Shown in pieces: positions 8,627-16,102 of a stretch of 20,061 bases of DNA. Positions within the stretch are counted from its first letter, which is position 1, and each line of letters opens with the position of its first letter. Origin of the DNA: an uncultured Burkholderiales bacterium (lineage in GTDB: Bacteria > Pseudomonadota > Gammaproteobacteria > Burkholderiales > Burkholderiaceae); contig CALBEV010000066.1 in NCBI GenBank assembly GCA_937891045.1, positions 1 to 20,061 of the forward strand, written 5' to 3'. A program made the position numbers and the translations under genes. The notes under the pieces are model-generated. The model was not told where the DNA came from, did no database searches, and was given only the letters and a program-made list of their open reading frames with translations.

Positions 8627-9243
8627 GTGTGTTGCAAGCCGTGAATCCGCAGGGCCCTCTTGGCTTGCCGGATGCCGACCATCCACACCACGCGCTGTGG
8701 CTGTTGCTGGAAAACGTGTGCGACCCTGAAATCCCGGTGGTGTCTTTGCGCGAGATGGGTGTGCTGCGCGACATCCGCGACAGCGCCCGAGGTTTGCAAG
8801 TCATCATCACGCCCACCTACAGCGGATGTCCGGCCATGACGCAAATGCACGACGATGTGCAAGCCGCCTTGGCCGCAGCAGGTGTGCAAGCGCAGGTGTT
8901 GACACAACTCGCACCCGCGTGGTCCACCGATTGGTTGACGGCAGAGGCGCGAGAAAAACTCAGGCGTTATGGCATTGCGCCGCCGAATGGCAATGCATCG
9001 CTGCATGGAAGTGCCTCGCTGCATGGCCATGCATCTCAAACGGCTGAGGGTGCTGGCAGGGGCGGTGTTGTTTCCAACGTGGTGCTTTTCAGCCGCAGCA
9101 CCTCACGCACAGACGATGTGGCCTGCCCGCAATGCAACTCCAGCAACACCACCGAGGTGTCGCGCTTTGGCTCGACCGCCTGCAAAGCCATGTACCGCTG
9201 TTTGGACTGCATGGAACCCTTCGACTATTTCAAACCGTATTGA
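8623..9243 (+). CDS. paaD: PaaD, epoxidase maturation protein with an unusual linker
   Basis: A 206-residue protein of the MIP18/DUF59 type fused to a C-terminal zinc-ribbon-like region, thought to help mature the Fe-S or diiron centre of the Paa epoxidase. Visible: DPEIPVVSLREMG (34-46), TPTYSGCPAM (63-72, with the conserved Cys of the SGCP motif), RRYGIAPP (114-121), then CPQC (168-171), STACKAMYRC (184-193) and CMEPFDYF (196-203). The two parts normally join by about ten residues; here about 45 residues intervene, starting with a tandem GxASLH-type repeat. GTG at 8623 overlaps the paaC stop (GTGA) and is preferred; GTG at 8620 would add one residue. Confidence 0.93.
   Translation: MSVLQAVNPQGPLGLPDADHPHHALWLLLENVCDPEIPVVSLREMGVLRDIRDSARGLQVIITPTYSGCPAMTQMHDDVQAALAAAGVQAQVLTQLAPAWSTDWLTAEAREKLRRYGIAPPNGNASLHGSASLHGHASQTAEGAGRGGVVSNVVLFSRSTSRTDDVACPQCNSSNTTEVSRFGSTACKAMYRCLDCMEPFDYFKPY
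8989..9036 (+). repeat. 18-bp in-frame tandem repeat inside paaD
   Basis: Two 18-bp units (8989-9006 and 9007-9024) and a 12-bp partial unit (9025-9036) encode GNASLH, GSASLH and GHAS. The units share TCGCTGCATGG exactly. They sit in the linker between the two conserved PaaD domains and keep the frame. Confidence 0.85.
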
Positions 9244-9244
9244 C

Positions 9245-10333
9245 ATGAACACTTCCACCCGTTTCCTTGCCTTGACCGTGGCCGCCGTGCGCCCCGAAGC
9301 AGGCGAGGCCGTGGTCATTCGATTCGCGGTGCCTGAGGCATTGCGCGATGCATTTGCTTTTCAGCCTGGGCATTTCATCACGCTGCGTGCCGATGTGAAT
9401 GGCGCGGATGTGCGCCGCAGTTATTCCATTTGCAGCACGCCGCAGTGGCTGGCGCAATCGGGCTTCGTGGAAGTGGGTGTGCGTGTGGTGCCCGATGGTG
9501 TGTTTTCCAACTGGTTGGCCACGCATGTAAAGGCAGGCAGCAGCTTGCAAGTGATGCCGCCCGATGGTCGATTTGTGTCCAAACACCCCAAAGCGATTCA
9601 CCGTGTGGGTTTTGCGGCGGGCTCGGGCATCACCCCCATTCTGTCTATCATGCTGCACAGCCTGCAAACCCAAGCGCACAGCAAATTTTCATTGGTGTAT
9701 GGCAACAAAAACATGGCCTCGGTCATGTTCAACGAAACCTTGCAAGACCTGAAAGACCGCTACCCGGATCGCGTCACCTTGGTGCATGTGTTGTCGCGTC
9801 AATCGCAAGAAGCCGATTTGCTGGAGGGGCGGATTGACACCGCCAAAGTGCAGCGCTTGCTATCGAGTTTGTTGCCGGCGAAAAGCATGGACGAGGTTTT
9901 TGTGTGCGGCCCCGAAGGCATGATTGAAACCACCTGCCAAGCTTTGATGGACGCTGGTGTGCCTGCCAACCGTGTGCATGCCGAACGCTTTGCGTCTGCG
10001 TCAACACCCGCCACACCTCGCCAAGCCAACACCGCCCCCAAAAGCACAGAACCAGCCGTGGCGCTCACCCTGGTGCTTGATGGCAAAACGCATCACTTGC
10101 GCATGAACGCGGATGAACGCATTTTGGATGTGGCTTTGTCTGCAGGCCTGGACTTGCCGCATTCCTGCAAGGGTGGTGTGTGCTGCACCTGTCGCGCCAA
10201 AGTCACGCAAGGCAGCGTGGCCATGGAGAAAAATTTCACACTGGAAGCATGGGAAACCGCGCAAGGCTTTGTGCTGTCGTGCCAGTCCAAGCCCACCAGC
10301 GCCGCCGTGACCCTGAGTTTTGATGAACGTTAA
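9245..10333 (+). CDS. paaE: PaaE, NAD(P)H reductase of phenylacetyl-CoA epoxidase
   Basis: A 362-residue flavin/iron-sulfur reductase that passes electrons from NAD(P)H to PaaA. The FAD domain has RRSYSICS (57-64), the pyridine-nucleotide domain has GFAAGSGITPILSI (122-135) and VFVCGPEGMI (218-227). The C-terminal plant-type 2Fe-2S domain has C308-x4-C313-x2-C316 and C346. A Thr/Pro/Ala-rich linker (about 251-271) joins the parts. Start ATG at 9245, one base past the paaD stop. The frame is open upstream through paaD but that is a shadow. Length matches the family (about 356). Confidence 0.95.
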   Translation: MNTSTRFLALTVAAVRPEAGEAVVIRFAVPEALRDAFAFQPGHFITLRADVNGADVRRSYSICSTPQWLAQSGFVEVGVRVVPDGVFSNWLATHVKAGSSLQVMPPDGRFVSKHPKAIHRVGFAAGSGITPILSIMLHSLQTQAHSKFSLVYGNKNMASVMFNETLQDLKDRYPDRVTLVHVLSRQSQEADLLEGRIDTAKVQRLLSSLLPAKSMDEVFVCGPEGMIETTCQALMDAGVPANRVHAERFASASTPATPRQANTAPKSTEPAVALTLVLDGKTHHLRMNADERILDVALSAGLDLPHSCKGGVCCTCRAKVTQGSVAMEKNFTLEAWETAQGFVLSCQSKPTSAAVTLSFDER

Positions 10334-10345
10334 ACAAAGACACCT

Positions 10346-12391
10346 ATGACACACACCCTTCAAAGTTACATCGCTGGCCAATGGCTGGGCCAGCAATCTG
10401 CACAAACTTTGCGCAGCGCCATCAACGGTCAAACCGTGGCCACCACCCACGCCGAAGCCATTGATTTCGAAAGCGCGGTGCACCATGCACGCAGCGTGGG
10501 TTTAAAAAACCTGATGGCCATGGATTTTCAAGAACGTGCCCAACGCTTGAAAGCCTTGGCCAAGTACTTGATGGACCACAAGGAAGCGCTCTATGCCATC
10601 TCGGCGCACACCGGGGCCACGAAAGCCGACAGTTGGATTGACATCGATGGCGGTGCAGGCACCTTGTATGCGTATGCAGGCATGGGCAGCAACGAACTGC
10701 CTTCGGGCAATGTGATTCACGAAGGCCCTGCGTTTCCATTGGGCAAAAAAGGCGGCTTTGCGGGCACACACATTTTGGTGCCGCGCGGTGGAGTGGCGGT
10801 GCACATCAACGCCTTCAACTTCCCCGTCTGGGGCTTGTTGGAAAAATTCGCACCCAGCTTTTTGGCGGGCATGCCTTGCATTGGCAAGCCCGCCACCGCC
10901 ACCAGTTACCTCACCGAAGCCGCAGTGCGTTTGATGTTGGATTCGGGCTTGTTGCCTGAAGGCAGTTTGCAATTGGTGATTGGCGGCACCGGCGATTTGC
11001 TCGACAGACTCGACGTGTCCGATGTCGTCACCTTCACCGGCTCGGCAGACACGGCTGCCAAGTTGCGGGTGCATCCCCACTTGGTGAAGAACAGCATTCC
11101 CTTCAACGCCGAAGCCGACTCGCTCAACTGCGCCATCCTCGGCCCCGATGTCAGCCCGGATGACGAAGAGTTCGATCTGTTTGTGAAAGAAGTGGCGAAA
11201 GAAATCACCACCAAAGCAGGCCAAAAATGCACCGTCATCCGCCGCGCCATCGTGCCTGCAAAACACCTGGATGCCGTGGCTGAAAAGCTCATTGCGCGAT
11301 TGTCGAAAACCGTGGTCGGTGACCCGTCTGTGGAAGGGGTGCGCATGGGCGCATTGGCCTCACACGCGCAACGCGATGACGTGGCCGACAAAGTGGCCCT
11401 GCTGAAACAGCACGCCAAATTGTTGTTGGGTGGCAGTGCCGATGTGAAACTGGTGGGCGAGGGCGTGGACCAAGGGGCCTTCTTCGCGCCCACCGTGTTG
11501 GTCTGCGACAAACCACTCAGCACCTCTGCCGTGCATGATGTGGAAGCCTTTGGCCCGGTCAGCACCCTGATGCCTTATGTGGATGTGGAAGAAGCCTTGG
11601 CGATTGCCAAGTTGGGCAAGGGCAGTTTGGTGGGCAGCTTGATCACCCGCGACCCCGCCGTGGCTGTGAAAGTGGTGCATGCGGCGGCGGCGTGGCATGG
11701 CCGCATGTTGATCTTGGACCGCGAAGCTGCTGTTGAATCGACCGGCCACGGCTCGCCCTTGCCGCAACTCAAACATGGCGGCCCTGGCCGCGCGGGCGGT
11801 GGCGAAGAGTTGGGTGGCTTGCGTGCGGTCACGCACTACATGCAGCGCACGGCGTTGCAAGGCTCACCCAGCATGTTGGCCGCCATCACCGGCGAATTCA
11901 TGCGTGGTGCCAAAGTGAACGACACCCCCTTGCACCCGTTCAGAAGTTATTTTGAAGAACTGCAGATTGGCGATTCTTTGTTGACCCACAGACGCACCGT
12001 CACCGAAGCGGATGTGGTGAACTTCGGTGGCATCTCGGGCGACTATTTCTACATGCACTTTGATGAAGAAGCCGCTAAAAACTCCGCCTTTGGCAAACGC
12101 ATTGCGCATGGTTATTTCGTGTTGTCGGCGGCGGCAGGTTTGTTCGTGTCACCCGCCGTGGGCCCGGTGTTGGCCAACTACGGTTTGGACACCTTGCGCT
12201 TTGTGAAGCCGGTGGGCATTGGCGACACCATCCAAGCGCGGCTCACCGCGAAACGCAAAATCGACCGCCGCAAACGCGACGCCAACGGCGTGGGCCAAGG
12301 CGTGGTGGCCTGGGACGTGGAAGTCACCAACCAATTGGGTGAGGTGGTGGCCAGCTATGACATCTTGACCTTGGTGGCCAAAAAGACCTGA
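10346..12391 (+). CDS. paaZ: PaaZ, bifunctional oxepin-CoA hydrolase / aldehyde dehydrogenase
   Basis: A 681-residue fusion, the same length as E. coli PaaZ. The N-terminal aldehyde dehydrogenase domain (about 1-525) has the catalytic pair E256 (IPFNAEADS) and C295 (AGQKC), at the same numbers as described for E. coli PaaZ. The C-terminal MaoC/(R)-hydratase domain (about 535-680) has GDYFYMHFDEE, GKRIAHGYF and LDTLRFVKPVGIGDT, with the Asp-x4-His hydratase pair in the first motif. It opens the oxepin-CoA ring and oxidises the reactive semialdehyde before it can cyclise. It starts 12 nt after paaE and ends the visible operon; a long hairpin follows. The beta-oxidation genes paaFGHJ and the ligase paaK do not follow here. 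Confidence 0.97.
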   Translation: MTHTLQSYIAGQWLGQQSAQTLRSAINGQTVATTHAEAIDFESAVHHARSVGLKNLMAMDFQERAQRLKALAKYLMDHKEALYAISAHTGATKADSWIDIDGGAGTLYAYAGMGSNELPSGNVIHEGPAFPLGKKGGFAGTHILVPRGGVAVHINAFNFPVWGLLEKFAPSFLAGMPCIGKPATATSYLTEAAVRLMLDSGLLPEGSLQLVIGGTGDLLDRLDVSDVVTFTGSADTAAKLRVHPHLVKNSIPFNAEADSLNCAILGPDVSPDDEEFDLFVKEVAKEITTKAGQKCTVIRRAIVPAKHLDAVAEKLIARLSKTVVGDPSVEGVRMGALASHAQRDDVADKVALLKQHAKLLLGGSADVKLVGEGVDQGAFFAPTVLVCDKPLSTSAVHDVEAFGPVSTLMPYVDVEEALAIAKLGKGSLVGSLITRDPAVAVKVVHAAAAWHGRMLILDREAAVESTGHGSPLPQLKHGGPGRAGGGEELGGLRAVTHYMQRTALQGSPSMLAAITGEFMRGAKVNDTPLHPFRSYFEELQIGDSLLTHRRTVTEADVVNFGGISGDYFYMHFDEEAAKNSAFGKRIAHGYFVLSAAAGLFVSPAVGPVLANYGLDTLRFVKPVGIGDTIQARLTAKRKIDRRKRDANGVGQGVVAWDVEVTNQLGEVVASYDILTLVAKKT

Positions 12392-12403
12392 AGCGAGGCC
12401 CAT

Positions 12404-12434
12404 GCTTTGGCGCTGGGTCAGACCAGCCTAAAGC
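12404..12434 (+). terminator. Hairpin downstream of paaZ
   Basis: GCTTTGG-C-GCTGG pairs with CCAGC-CT-AAAGC: about 12 bp with one bulged C, one G-T pair and a 6-nt loop, starting 12 nt past the paaZ stop. No T-tract follows, so it may act as an RNA 3'-end stabiliser or a Rho-assisted terminator. Confidence 0.45.
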
Positions 12435-12520
12435 CTTGGTACCGTGGGCAGGTAAGCCATTCGTACAACAAATCCCCCTTGTTCGCACGCTGGGAGCCAT
12501 AAGCCTTTAAAGTGTTGCGG

Positions 12521-13480
12521 ATGAAAAACCTCGCTGCTTTTTTACTCTGCTGTGTCCAAGGGCTGGCTTTTGCGCAAGACATGCCGCCACTCAAGAGCTG
12601 GGTTGACCAACACCCACAGTGGCGCGACAACAAAACCGAATTGGCCTACCTGTCGAACCGGTGTGCCAGTGCTTTTGATTTGGTTGGCAACCATTTCGCT
12701 GTTCATGCTGCACTGGATGAACAGCTTCGCAGTGCCAATATCTTTCTCAACCACAGCGATACCTATGTTCGGATTGGTTATTTTTTAACCATCAAACAAG
12801 GTTCTTCTGAAACCCAGGCGCTGGAAAACTACAACTTCATCAACAGCACCTATGCCCAGTGGATGAAAGACAACTTGGCGAACACGGGCGATGTCATGCA
12901 AGCGCCGTTGAGTGATGATGTGGAGTTGTGTTTGTTGCATTACCGCGCGGTTCAGATCATGGCCCGCGAGTTGGAGCTGGAATTCGCCACCAACAAACCT
13001 GCCACCCCCGACATGATTCAAAACGTTGATAAAAAGTTGGACATGGCGGTTTTGCAAATCATTTGGACATTCATCAAAACAGAGACTGCTGGGCCTTCAG
13101 ACTTTCCGATGCCGCAAGTGGTGGTGGACCCTAGCTTGCCGCTGAACGCCCGTATGGTGTTTCAATACCCCTCGAATGACCAGCCCAACAACACGTTGCA
13201 AATAGGCGTGTCACCGCGCACCTTGAGCGCTTGGAGCCGTGGCATGGTGAGTTGGGCCGCTGGGCACGAGCTGACCCACTATGCTTTTTTGATGCGCGAC
13301 AACGGCTGGGTTCGGCAAGACAAATACCAAAGCAACACCAAGCACCACTGCAACCCCGATTTCATTCGCCTGACCACCGCCATTGCAGATTTGATTTCAG
13401 ATGAACTCACCAATGGCAAAGACCGCTTGCGCATGTACTCCGAGGTGTTTCGCAGTTGCTCTCGGCACCCCGAGCAATAG
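12521..13480 (+). CDS. Secreted HExxH protein, putative zinc metallopeptidase
   Basis: A 319-residue protein with a clear signal peptide (MKNLAAFLLCCVQGLAFAQ, cleavage probably after AFA at 16-18), so periplasmic or secreted. Near the C-terminus is GHELTHYAF: H249, E250, H253, the HExxH zinc site, preceded by a hydrophobic helix-like SWAA. About 40 residues later a helix reading IADLISDEL could supply a third ligand. Between these lies KHHCNPD. Four further Cys (C48, C137, C277, C313) could form disulfides. I do not recognise a named family. ATG at 12521 is preferred to a GTG at 12512 because it begins the signal peptide directly. It ends only 6 bp from the convergent transporter gene. Confidence 0.8.
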   Translation: MKNLAAFLLCCVQGLAFAQDMPPLKSWVDQHPQWRDNKTELAYLSNRCASAFDLVGNHFAVHAALDEQLRSANIFLNHSDTYVRIGYFLTIKQGSSETQALENYNFINSTYAQWMKDNLANTGDVMQAPLSDDVELCLLHYRAVQIMARELELEFATNKPATPDMIQNVDKKLDMAVLQIIWTFIKTETAGPSDFPMPQVVVDPSLPLNARMVFQYPSNDQPNNTLQIGVSPRTLSAWSRGMVSWAAGHELTHYAFLMRDNGWVRQDKYQSNTKHHCNPDFIRLTTAIADLISDELTNGKDRLRMYSEVFRSCSRHPEQ

Positions 13481-13486
13481 GCGGTT

Positions 13487-14104
13487 TTAGAAAAAGTTTT
13501 TGCCAACGCCCAAGAGCGTGGCCAAGCCCAGCACTGCAAATATCGCCGCTGCAATGGTGTGCACCAAACGCATGGGGATTTTGTCAGCCAGTTTGTTACC
13601 CACAAACACGGCGGGCACATCGGCAATCAGCATGCCCAAGGTGGTGCCCACCACCACCATCAGCGGCATGGCATAGTGCGCCGCCAAGGCGACGGTGGCG
13701 ATTTGGGTTTTGTCACCCATTTCCGCCAAAAAGAAAGTGACGAAGGTGGCACCAAACACGCCCAGCTTGTGCGCCACTTCGGTTTCTTCTTCTTCAATTT
13801 TGTCGGGGATGAGCGTCCACACGGCCATGCCAATGAAGGACGCGCCCAACAACCAACGCAAGATGGACGGGTCCACCGCGGTGGTGATGTAAGCGCCCAA
13901 GGCACCGGCCAAGCCGTGGTTCAGGATGGTGGCCACCAAAATGCCCGCGATGATGGGCAGTGGTTTTTTGAAACGTGCGGCCAAGATGAAGGCCAGCAAT
14001 TGGGTTTTGTCGCCAATCTCGGCCAGCGCCACCACACCGGTGGACACCAACAAAGCTTGCAATGTTTCGGAGGAGAAGGAAAGGTATTCCAAGAGCGCTT
14101 TCAA
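13487..14104 (-). CDS. TMEM165/GDT1 (UPF0016) family cation transporter
   Basis: A 205-residue six-helix membrane protein with both family signature motifs, E29-I-G-D-K-T and E128-M-G-D-K-T, in the two homologous halves, separated by an acidic cytosolic loop (DKIEEEETEV). Bacterial members such as MneA export manganese; Ca/H exchange is known in relatives. The longest start is TTG at 14104 with no clear ribosome site; homologues usually begin close to the VSTGVVALAEIGDKT segment, so a start near 14062 is possible. An 11-codon frame beginning ATG at 14133 ends with its TGA overlapping this TTG and might act as a leader. No Mn riboswitch is visible; the tRNA terminator lies directly upstream. 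Confidence 0.88.
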   Translation of the reverse strand: MKALLEYLSFSSETLQALLVSTGVVALAEIGDKTQLLAFILAARFKKPLPIIAGILVATILNHGLAGALGAYITTAVDPSILRWLLGASFIGMAVWTLIPDKIEEEETEVAHKLGVFGATFVTFFLAEMGDKTQIATVALAAHYAMPLMVVVGTTLGMLIADVPAVFVGNKLADKIPMRLVHTIAAAIFAVLGLATLLGVGKNFF

Positions 14105-14133
14105 AGGACGATGGACGAGCCGAGAATGTTCAT

Positions 14134-14166
14134 TGAAAAAGCCCTTGATGCGGACATCAAGGGCTT
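14134..14166 (-). terminator. Rho-independent terminator of the tRNA gene
   Basis: A perfect 12-bp stem (14139-14150 with 14155-14166) with a 4-nt loop, then TTTTTC on the minus strand. It begins 5 nt past the tRNA CCA end. The stem is stable and the layout is textbook for the tRNA transcript. Confidence 0.9.
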
Positions 14167-14170
14167 GATT

Positions 14171-14247
14171 TGGTGGCGCTTCACGGATTCGAACCGCGGA
14201 CCTGTGGATTATGATTCCATCGCTCTAACCGACTGAGCTAAAGCGCC
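14171..14247 (-). tRNA. tRNA-Met (CAT anticodon, elongator type)
   Basis: A 77-nt cloverleaf read on the minus strand: acceptor GGCGCTT pairing with AAGCGCC, D-arm GCTC-AGTCGGTTA-GAGC, anticodon loop ATCATAA giving CAT, T-arm GGTTCGAATCC, discriminator A and an encoded CCA. The 5' G1-C72 pair rules out initiator tRNA, which has a mismatch there. A CAT tRNA can also be the lysidine-modified tRNA-Ile2; the arms look more like elongator Met, but this is not certain. Confidence 0.9.
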
Positions 14248-14256
14248 GAGCCGCAA

Positions 14257-14262
14257 ATTATA
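14257..14262 (-). promoter_or_regulatory. -10 box of the tRNA promoter
   Basis: A consensus TATAAT on the minus strand lies 9 nt before the mature tRNA 5' end, right for transcription starting just upstream. The -35 region is weak (CAAATC at about 17 bp). Confidence 0.6.
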
Positions 14263-14317
14263 GCGAGACTGCGGTGGGGGATTTGAGGCGAGCTTTACAG
14301 GTGTTTTGCCAGTGATT

Positions 14318-14336
14318 GGTGTCGTGAGAAACGACA
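14318..14336. repeat. Solo hairpin repeat related to the element at 14887
   Basis: A 19-nt sequence built on GTCGT-GAGAA-ACGAC, identical to 15003-15021 at the right end of the 14887-15025 element. The rest of the element is not here. It lies between the tRNA promoter and the 3' end of the NTF2-like gene. Confidence 0.7.
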
Positions 14337-14368
14337 GTTGCACAGCGTCTGTAAATGGCTCGGTTGAA

Positions 14369-14815
14369 CTACTTAACCCCAGCAACATAACCAATGCTGT
14401 TTAGGCTCAGTATCTGCCAGTAGCCCTTGTCTTTGGTCAAGACATAAAAAACAGTTGAACGTAGAAATTCTTTATCATCCTTGTCTATTCTAGAAAAATC
14501 TAGCTCTACTAATGCAGAGTTTGCCCCTTCAGCAAGAACTTTGACTTGATTGATTTTGGAATATTTCCAAGGGGTTTTCTTCAAGCCCGCATAATCGATC
14601 ACAGGCGTGTTTTTATTTTCTACAGTAGTTAATTTACCGTTGTTGATTTTTATGTGTGGGAAGGCATAAACCTCCTCCAATGCAGATATGTTTTCTTCAT
14701 TGAACACTTTAAAGTAATACCGCATCAAGTCTTCTGGTGACATGCCATCTTGTGGATGAGCAAATGCTGTGGTCAGGGCTAGGCAGAGAGTCAAGAAGGC
14801 GAGAAGTTTTTTCAT
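14369..14815 (-). CDS. Small secreted protein, possibly NTF2-like fold
   Basis: A 148-residue protein with signal peptide MKKLLAFLTLCLALTTAFA. The mature part begins HPQDGMSPEDLMRYYFKVFNEENISALEEVY in two short helices and continues as alternating beta strands (VKVLAEGANSALVELDFSRID, STVFYVLTKDKGYWQILSLNS). This helix-then-sheet pattern with a terminal WQI strand resembles NTF2/SnoaL-like proteins, but I see no catalytic residues and give no function. ATG at 14815 is chosen because the signal peptide starts there; an ATG at 14827 would add four residues. Codon use is much more AT-rich than in the paa genes. No clear Shine-Dalgarno site. Confidence 0.75.
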   Translation of the reverse strand: MKKLLAFLTLCLALTTAFAHPQDGMSPEDLMRYYFKVFNEENISALEEVYAFPHIKINNGKLTTVENKNTPVIDYAGLKKTPWKYSKINQVKVLAEGANSALVELDFSRIDKDDKEFLRSTVFYVLTKDKGYWQILSLNSIGYVAGVK

Positions 14816-14886
14816 GCTGATAATCACTGTATTTAAATGGACTGATAGTTTCGAATATTACCACCATCGATAATGAGACTGTTGAA

Positions 14887-15025
14887 ATAGTGTCGGTTCA
14901 ACCGACTCCGCAGCATCACCACAAAAGAATTAGCTGGGTCACTCACCGTTCGCTTGCCGCGCCGTGTAGGGCAGGGGGTGACGCGGAGGATGGGGTGGTG
15001 GAGGTGTCGTGAGAAACGACACTAT
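14887..15025. repeat. MITE-like element, copy 1, with 9-bp terminal inverted repeats
   Basis: The 139-bp unit begins ATAGTGTCG (14887-14895) and ends CGACACTAT (15017-15025), a perfect 9-bp inverted pair. Each end also lies in its own hairpin: GTGTCGGTT-C-AACCGACTC at the left and GTGTCGT-GAGAA-ACGACAC at the right. The interior has a G-rich stretch (GGGGTGGTGGAGG). No open frame of note. It lies in a 650-bp gene-free stretch (14828-15480). Confidence 0.6.
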
Positions 15026-15116
15026 GTCATCAGGTTTCAAGTTGACCTTTTGAAGGACATCAAGCAGAGGTCAAGCAGTTTGAGGGATGCGCAACGACTC
15101 GGTTAGATTGATTTCA

Positions 15117-15246
15117 GTTGGTTCAACCCGACACCGCAGCATCACCACAAAAGAATCACTAGGGTCCACTCACAGTAAATCTGCCGCGTCGTGCGGGCTG
15201 GGTTGAGACGGAGGAGGGGGTGGTGGTTTTCCGTGTGAGAACCGTT
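15117..15246. repeat. Degenerate direct copy 2 of the MITE-like element
   Basis: It aligns with copy 1 in the same direction, 225-226 bp downstream. The 23-nt block 14908-14930 recurs exactly at 15134-15156 (CCGCAGCATCACC and following ACAAAAGAAT). Also shared are GGTTCAACC near the left, a GACGGAGGA-like run, the GGGGTGGTGG run and a final GTGAGAA. The terminal palindromes have decayed. The spacer between copies (15026-15116) shows no gene. Confidence 0.65.
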
Positions 15247-15384
15247 GATTCAGTGTAGTGTTCTCAGCGTGTTCACAGTTTGAAGTTGTTACCCTGTAAT
15301 TAGTATTTCGCCCTTGTCTGTGCTGTCTCATTAGGCAAAAAAAATCATAACCACATTGACCCGATGGTTTAACAAAGACTTTTA

Positions 15385-15428
15385 ACTTGCAATATGCAAG
15401 CTTTGCCGTATACTTGCATTTCGCAAGT
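15385..15428 (+). promoter_or_regulatory. Promoter with twin palindromic operators, orphan secreted gene
   Basis: -35 TTGCAA (15387-15392), 16-bp spacer, -10 TATACT (15409-15414). ACTTGC-N5-GCAAGT at 15412-15428 overlaps the -10 and start region; ACTTGC-N5-GCAAGC at 15385-15401 overlaps the -35, exactly 27 bp upstream. The same arrangement is found ahead of the SDR gene. Likely bound by the HxlR-family protein encoded at 17550. Confidence 0.7.
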
Positions 15429-15480
15429 TAAATTTCATGTATTTAACAAGCAGTCCTTGTCATAGCAAAAGGAGAAATCA

Positions 15481-15849
15481 ATGCTTTTAAGAAATACTTT
15501 TTTTACATTTTTAGTGGTTACAAACATTTCTTTAGCAACAAGTATGCAGTTGATTGAAGATCCACTTTCAATCAGTCCGATCAGTCATCAAAGTGCCATG
15601 TTCAGTGCACTTGAATTGCACGATATGGGCGATTTAGGAACACAAGAGATTCAATATGTTGTGAATTGTAAAAACCAAACAATGTCATTAACTGGATTTG
15701 CAGTCATCACACCCAGTGGACGAGTGACATCAAATGAGACAAATGCAAATAGCAATTCAATTTCCTTCTACAAACCAACATACGAACATGATGTGCGAAT
15801 TCTTCATAAAGCATGTGGTGAAGAGAGTGAAAGAAAAGCTATGAAGTAA
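15481..15849 (+). CDS. Orphan small secreted protein
   Basis: A 122-residue protein with a hydrophobic N-terminus (FFTFLVVTNISLATS) that looks like a signal peptide, with cleavage near residue 20-22. The mature part has two cysteines (C63 and C112), which could form a disulfide, and repeated Ser/Asn-rich loops. I recognise no family. A strong AAAAGGAG lies at 15467-15474, 6 nt before the ATG. AT-rich codon use. It has its own promoter with the twin palindromes shared with the SDR gene, so it is probably part of the same response. No clear terminator follows; TACTG-ATG-CAGTA and GAGG-CTTT-CCTC are the only short hairpins. Confidence 0.75.
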   Translation: MLLRNTFFTFLVVTNISLATSMQLIEDPLSISPISHQSAMFSALELHDMGDLGTQEIQYVVNCKNQTMSLTGFAVITPSGRVTSNETNANSNSISFYKPTYEHDVRILHKACGEESERKAMK

Positions 15850-16037
15850 AGAGTGCACAAATTCAATACTGATGCAGTAAGGCATGAGTGTGCTCAGTTA
15901 GAGGCTTTCCTCTTCAGGGTTTTCCTCTATATAACCATGTCAATTAAGCAATTCAGACGACACCCCTGTTCGTAGCAATTGGCTTAGTCGCCTGATCCCC
16001 GTAAGGGATCTACTTAACTTAATCAGGTGAAGAATTA

Positions 16038-16081
16038 ACTTGCATTATAAAAGTCTAATGATATACTTGCTAATTGCAAGT
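16038..16081 (+). promoter_or_regulatory. Promoter with twin palindromic operators, SDR gene
   Basis: -35 TTGCAT (16040-16045), 16-bp spacer, -10 TATACT (16062-16067). ACTTGC-N5-GCAAGT at 16065-16081 overlaps the -10; a degenerate copy, ACTTGC-N5-AAAAGT, lies 27 bp upstream at 16038-16054 over the -35. Spacing and placement are identical to the promoter at 15385. The remaining gap 15850-16037 has no gene; GATCCC-CGTAA-GGGATC is a short inverted repeat in it. Confidence 0.7.
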
Positions 16082-16102
16082 TAACTTCAAAGGTCATATT
16101 TC

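Noticed and set aside
14141..14247. tRNA as a phage or island attachment site
   Set aside because: The 3' end faces the transporter gene and is followed by an intact terminator; no duplicate of the tRNA 3' end was seen in the window.
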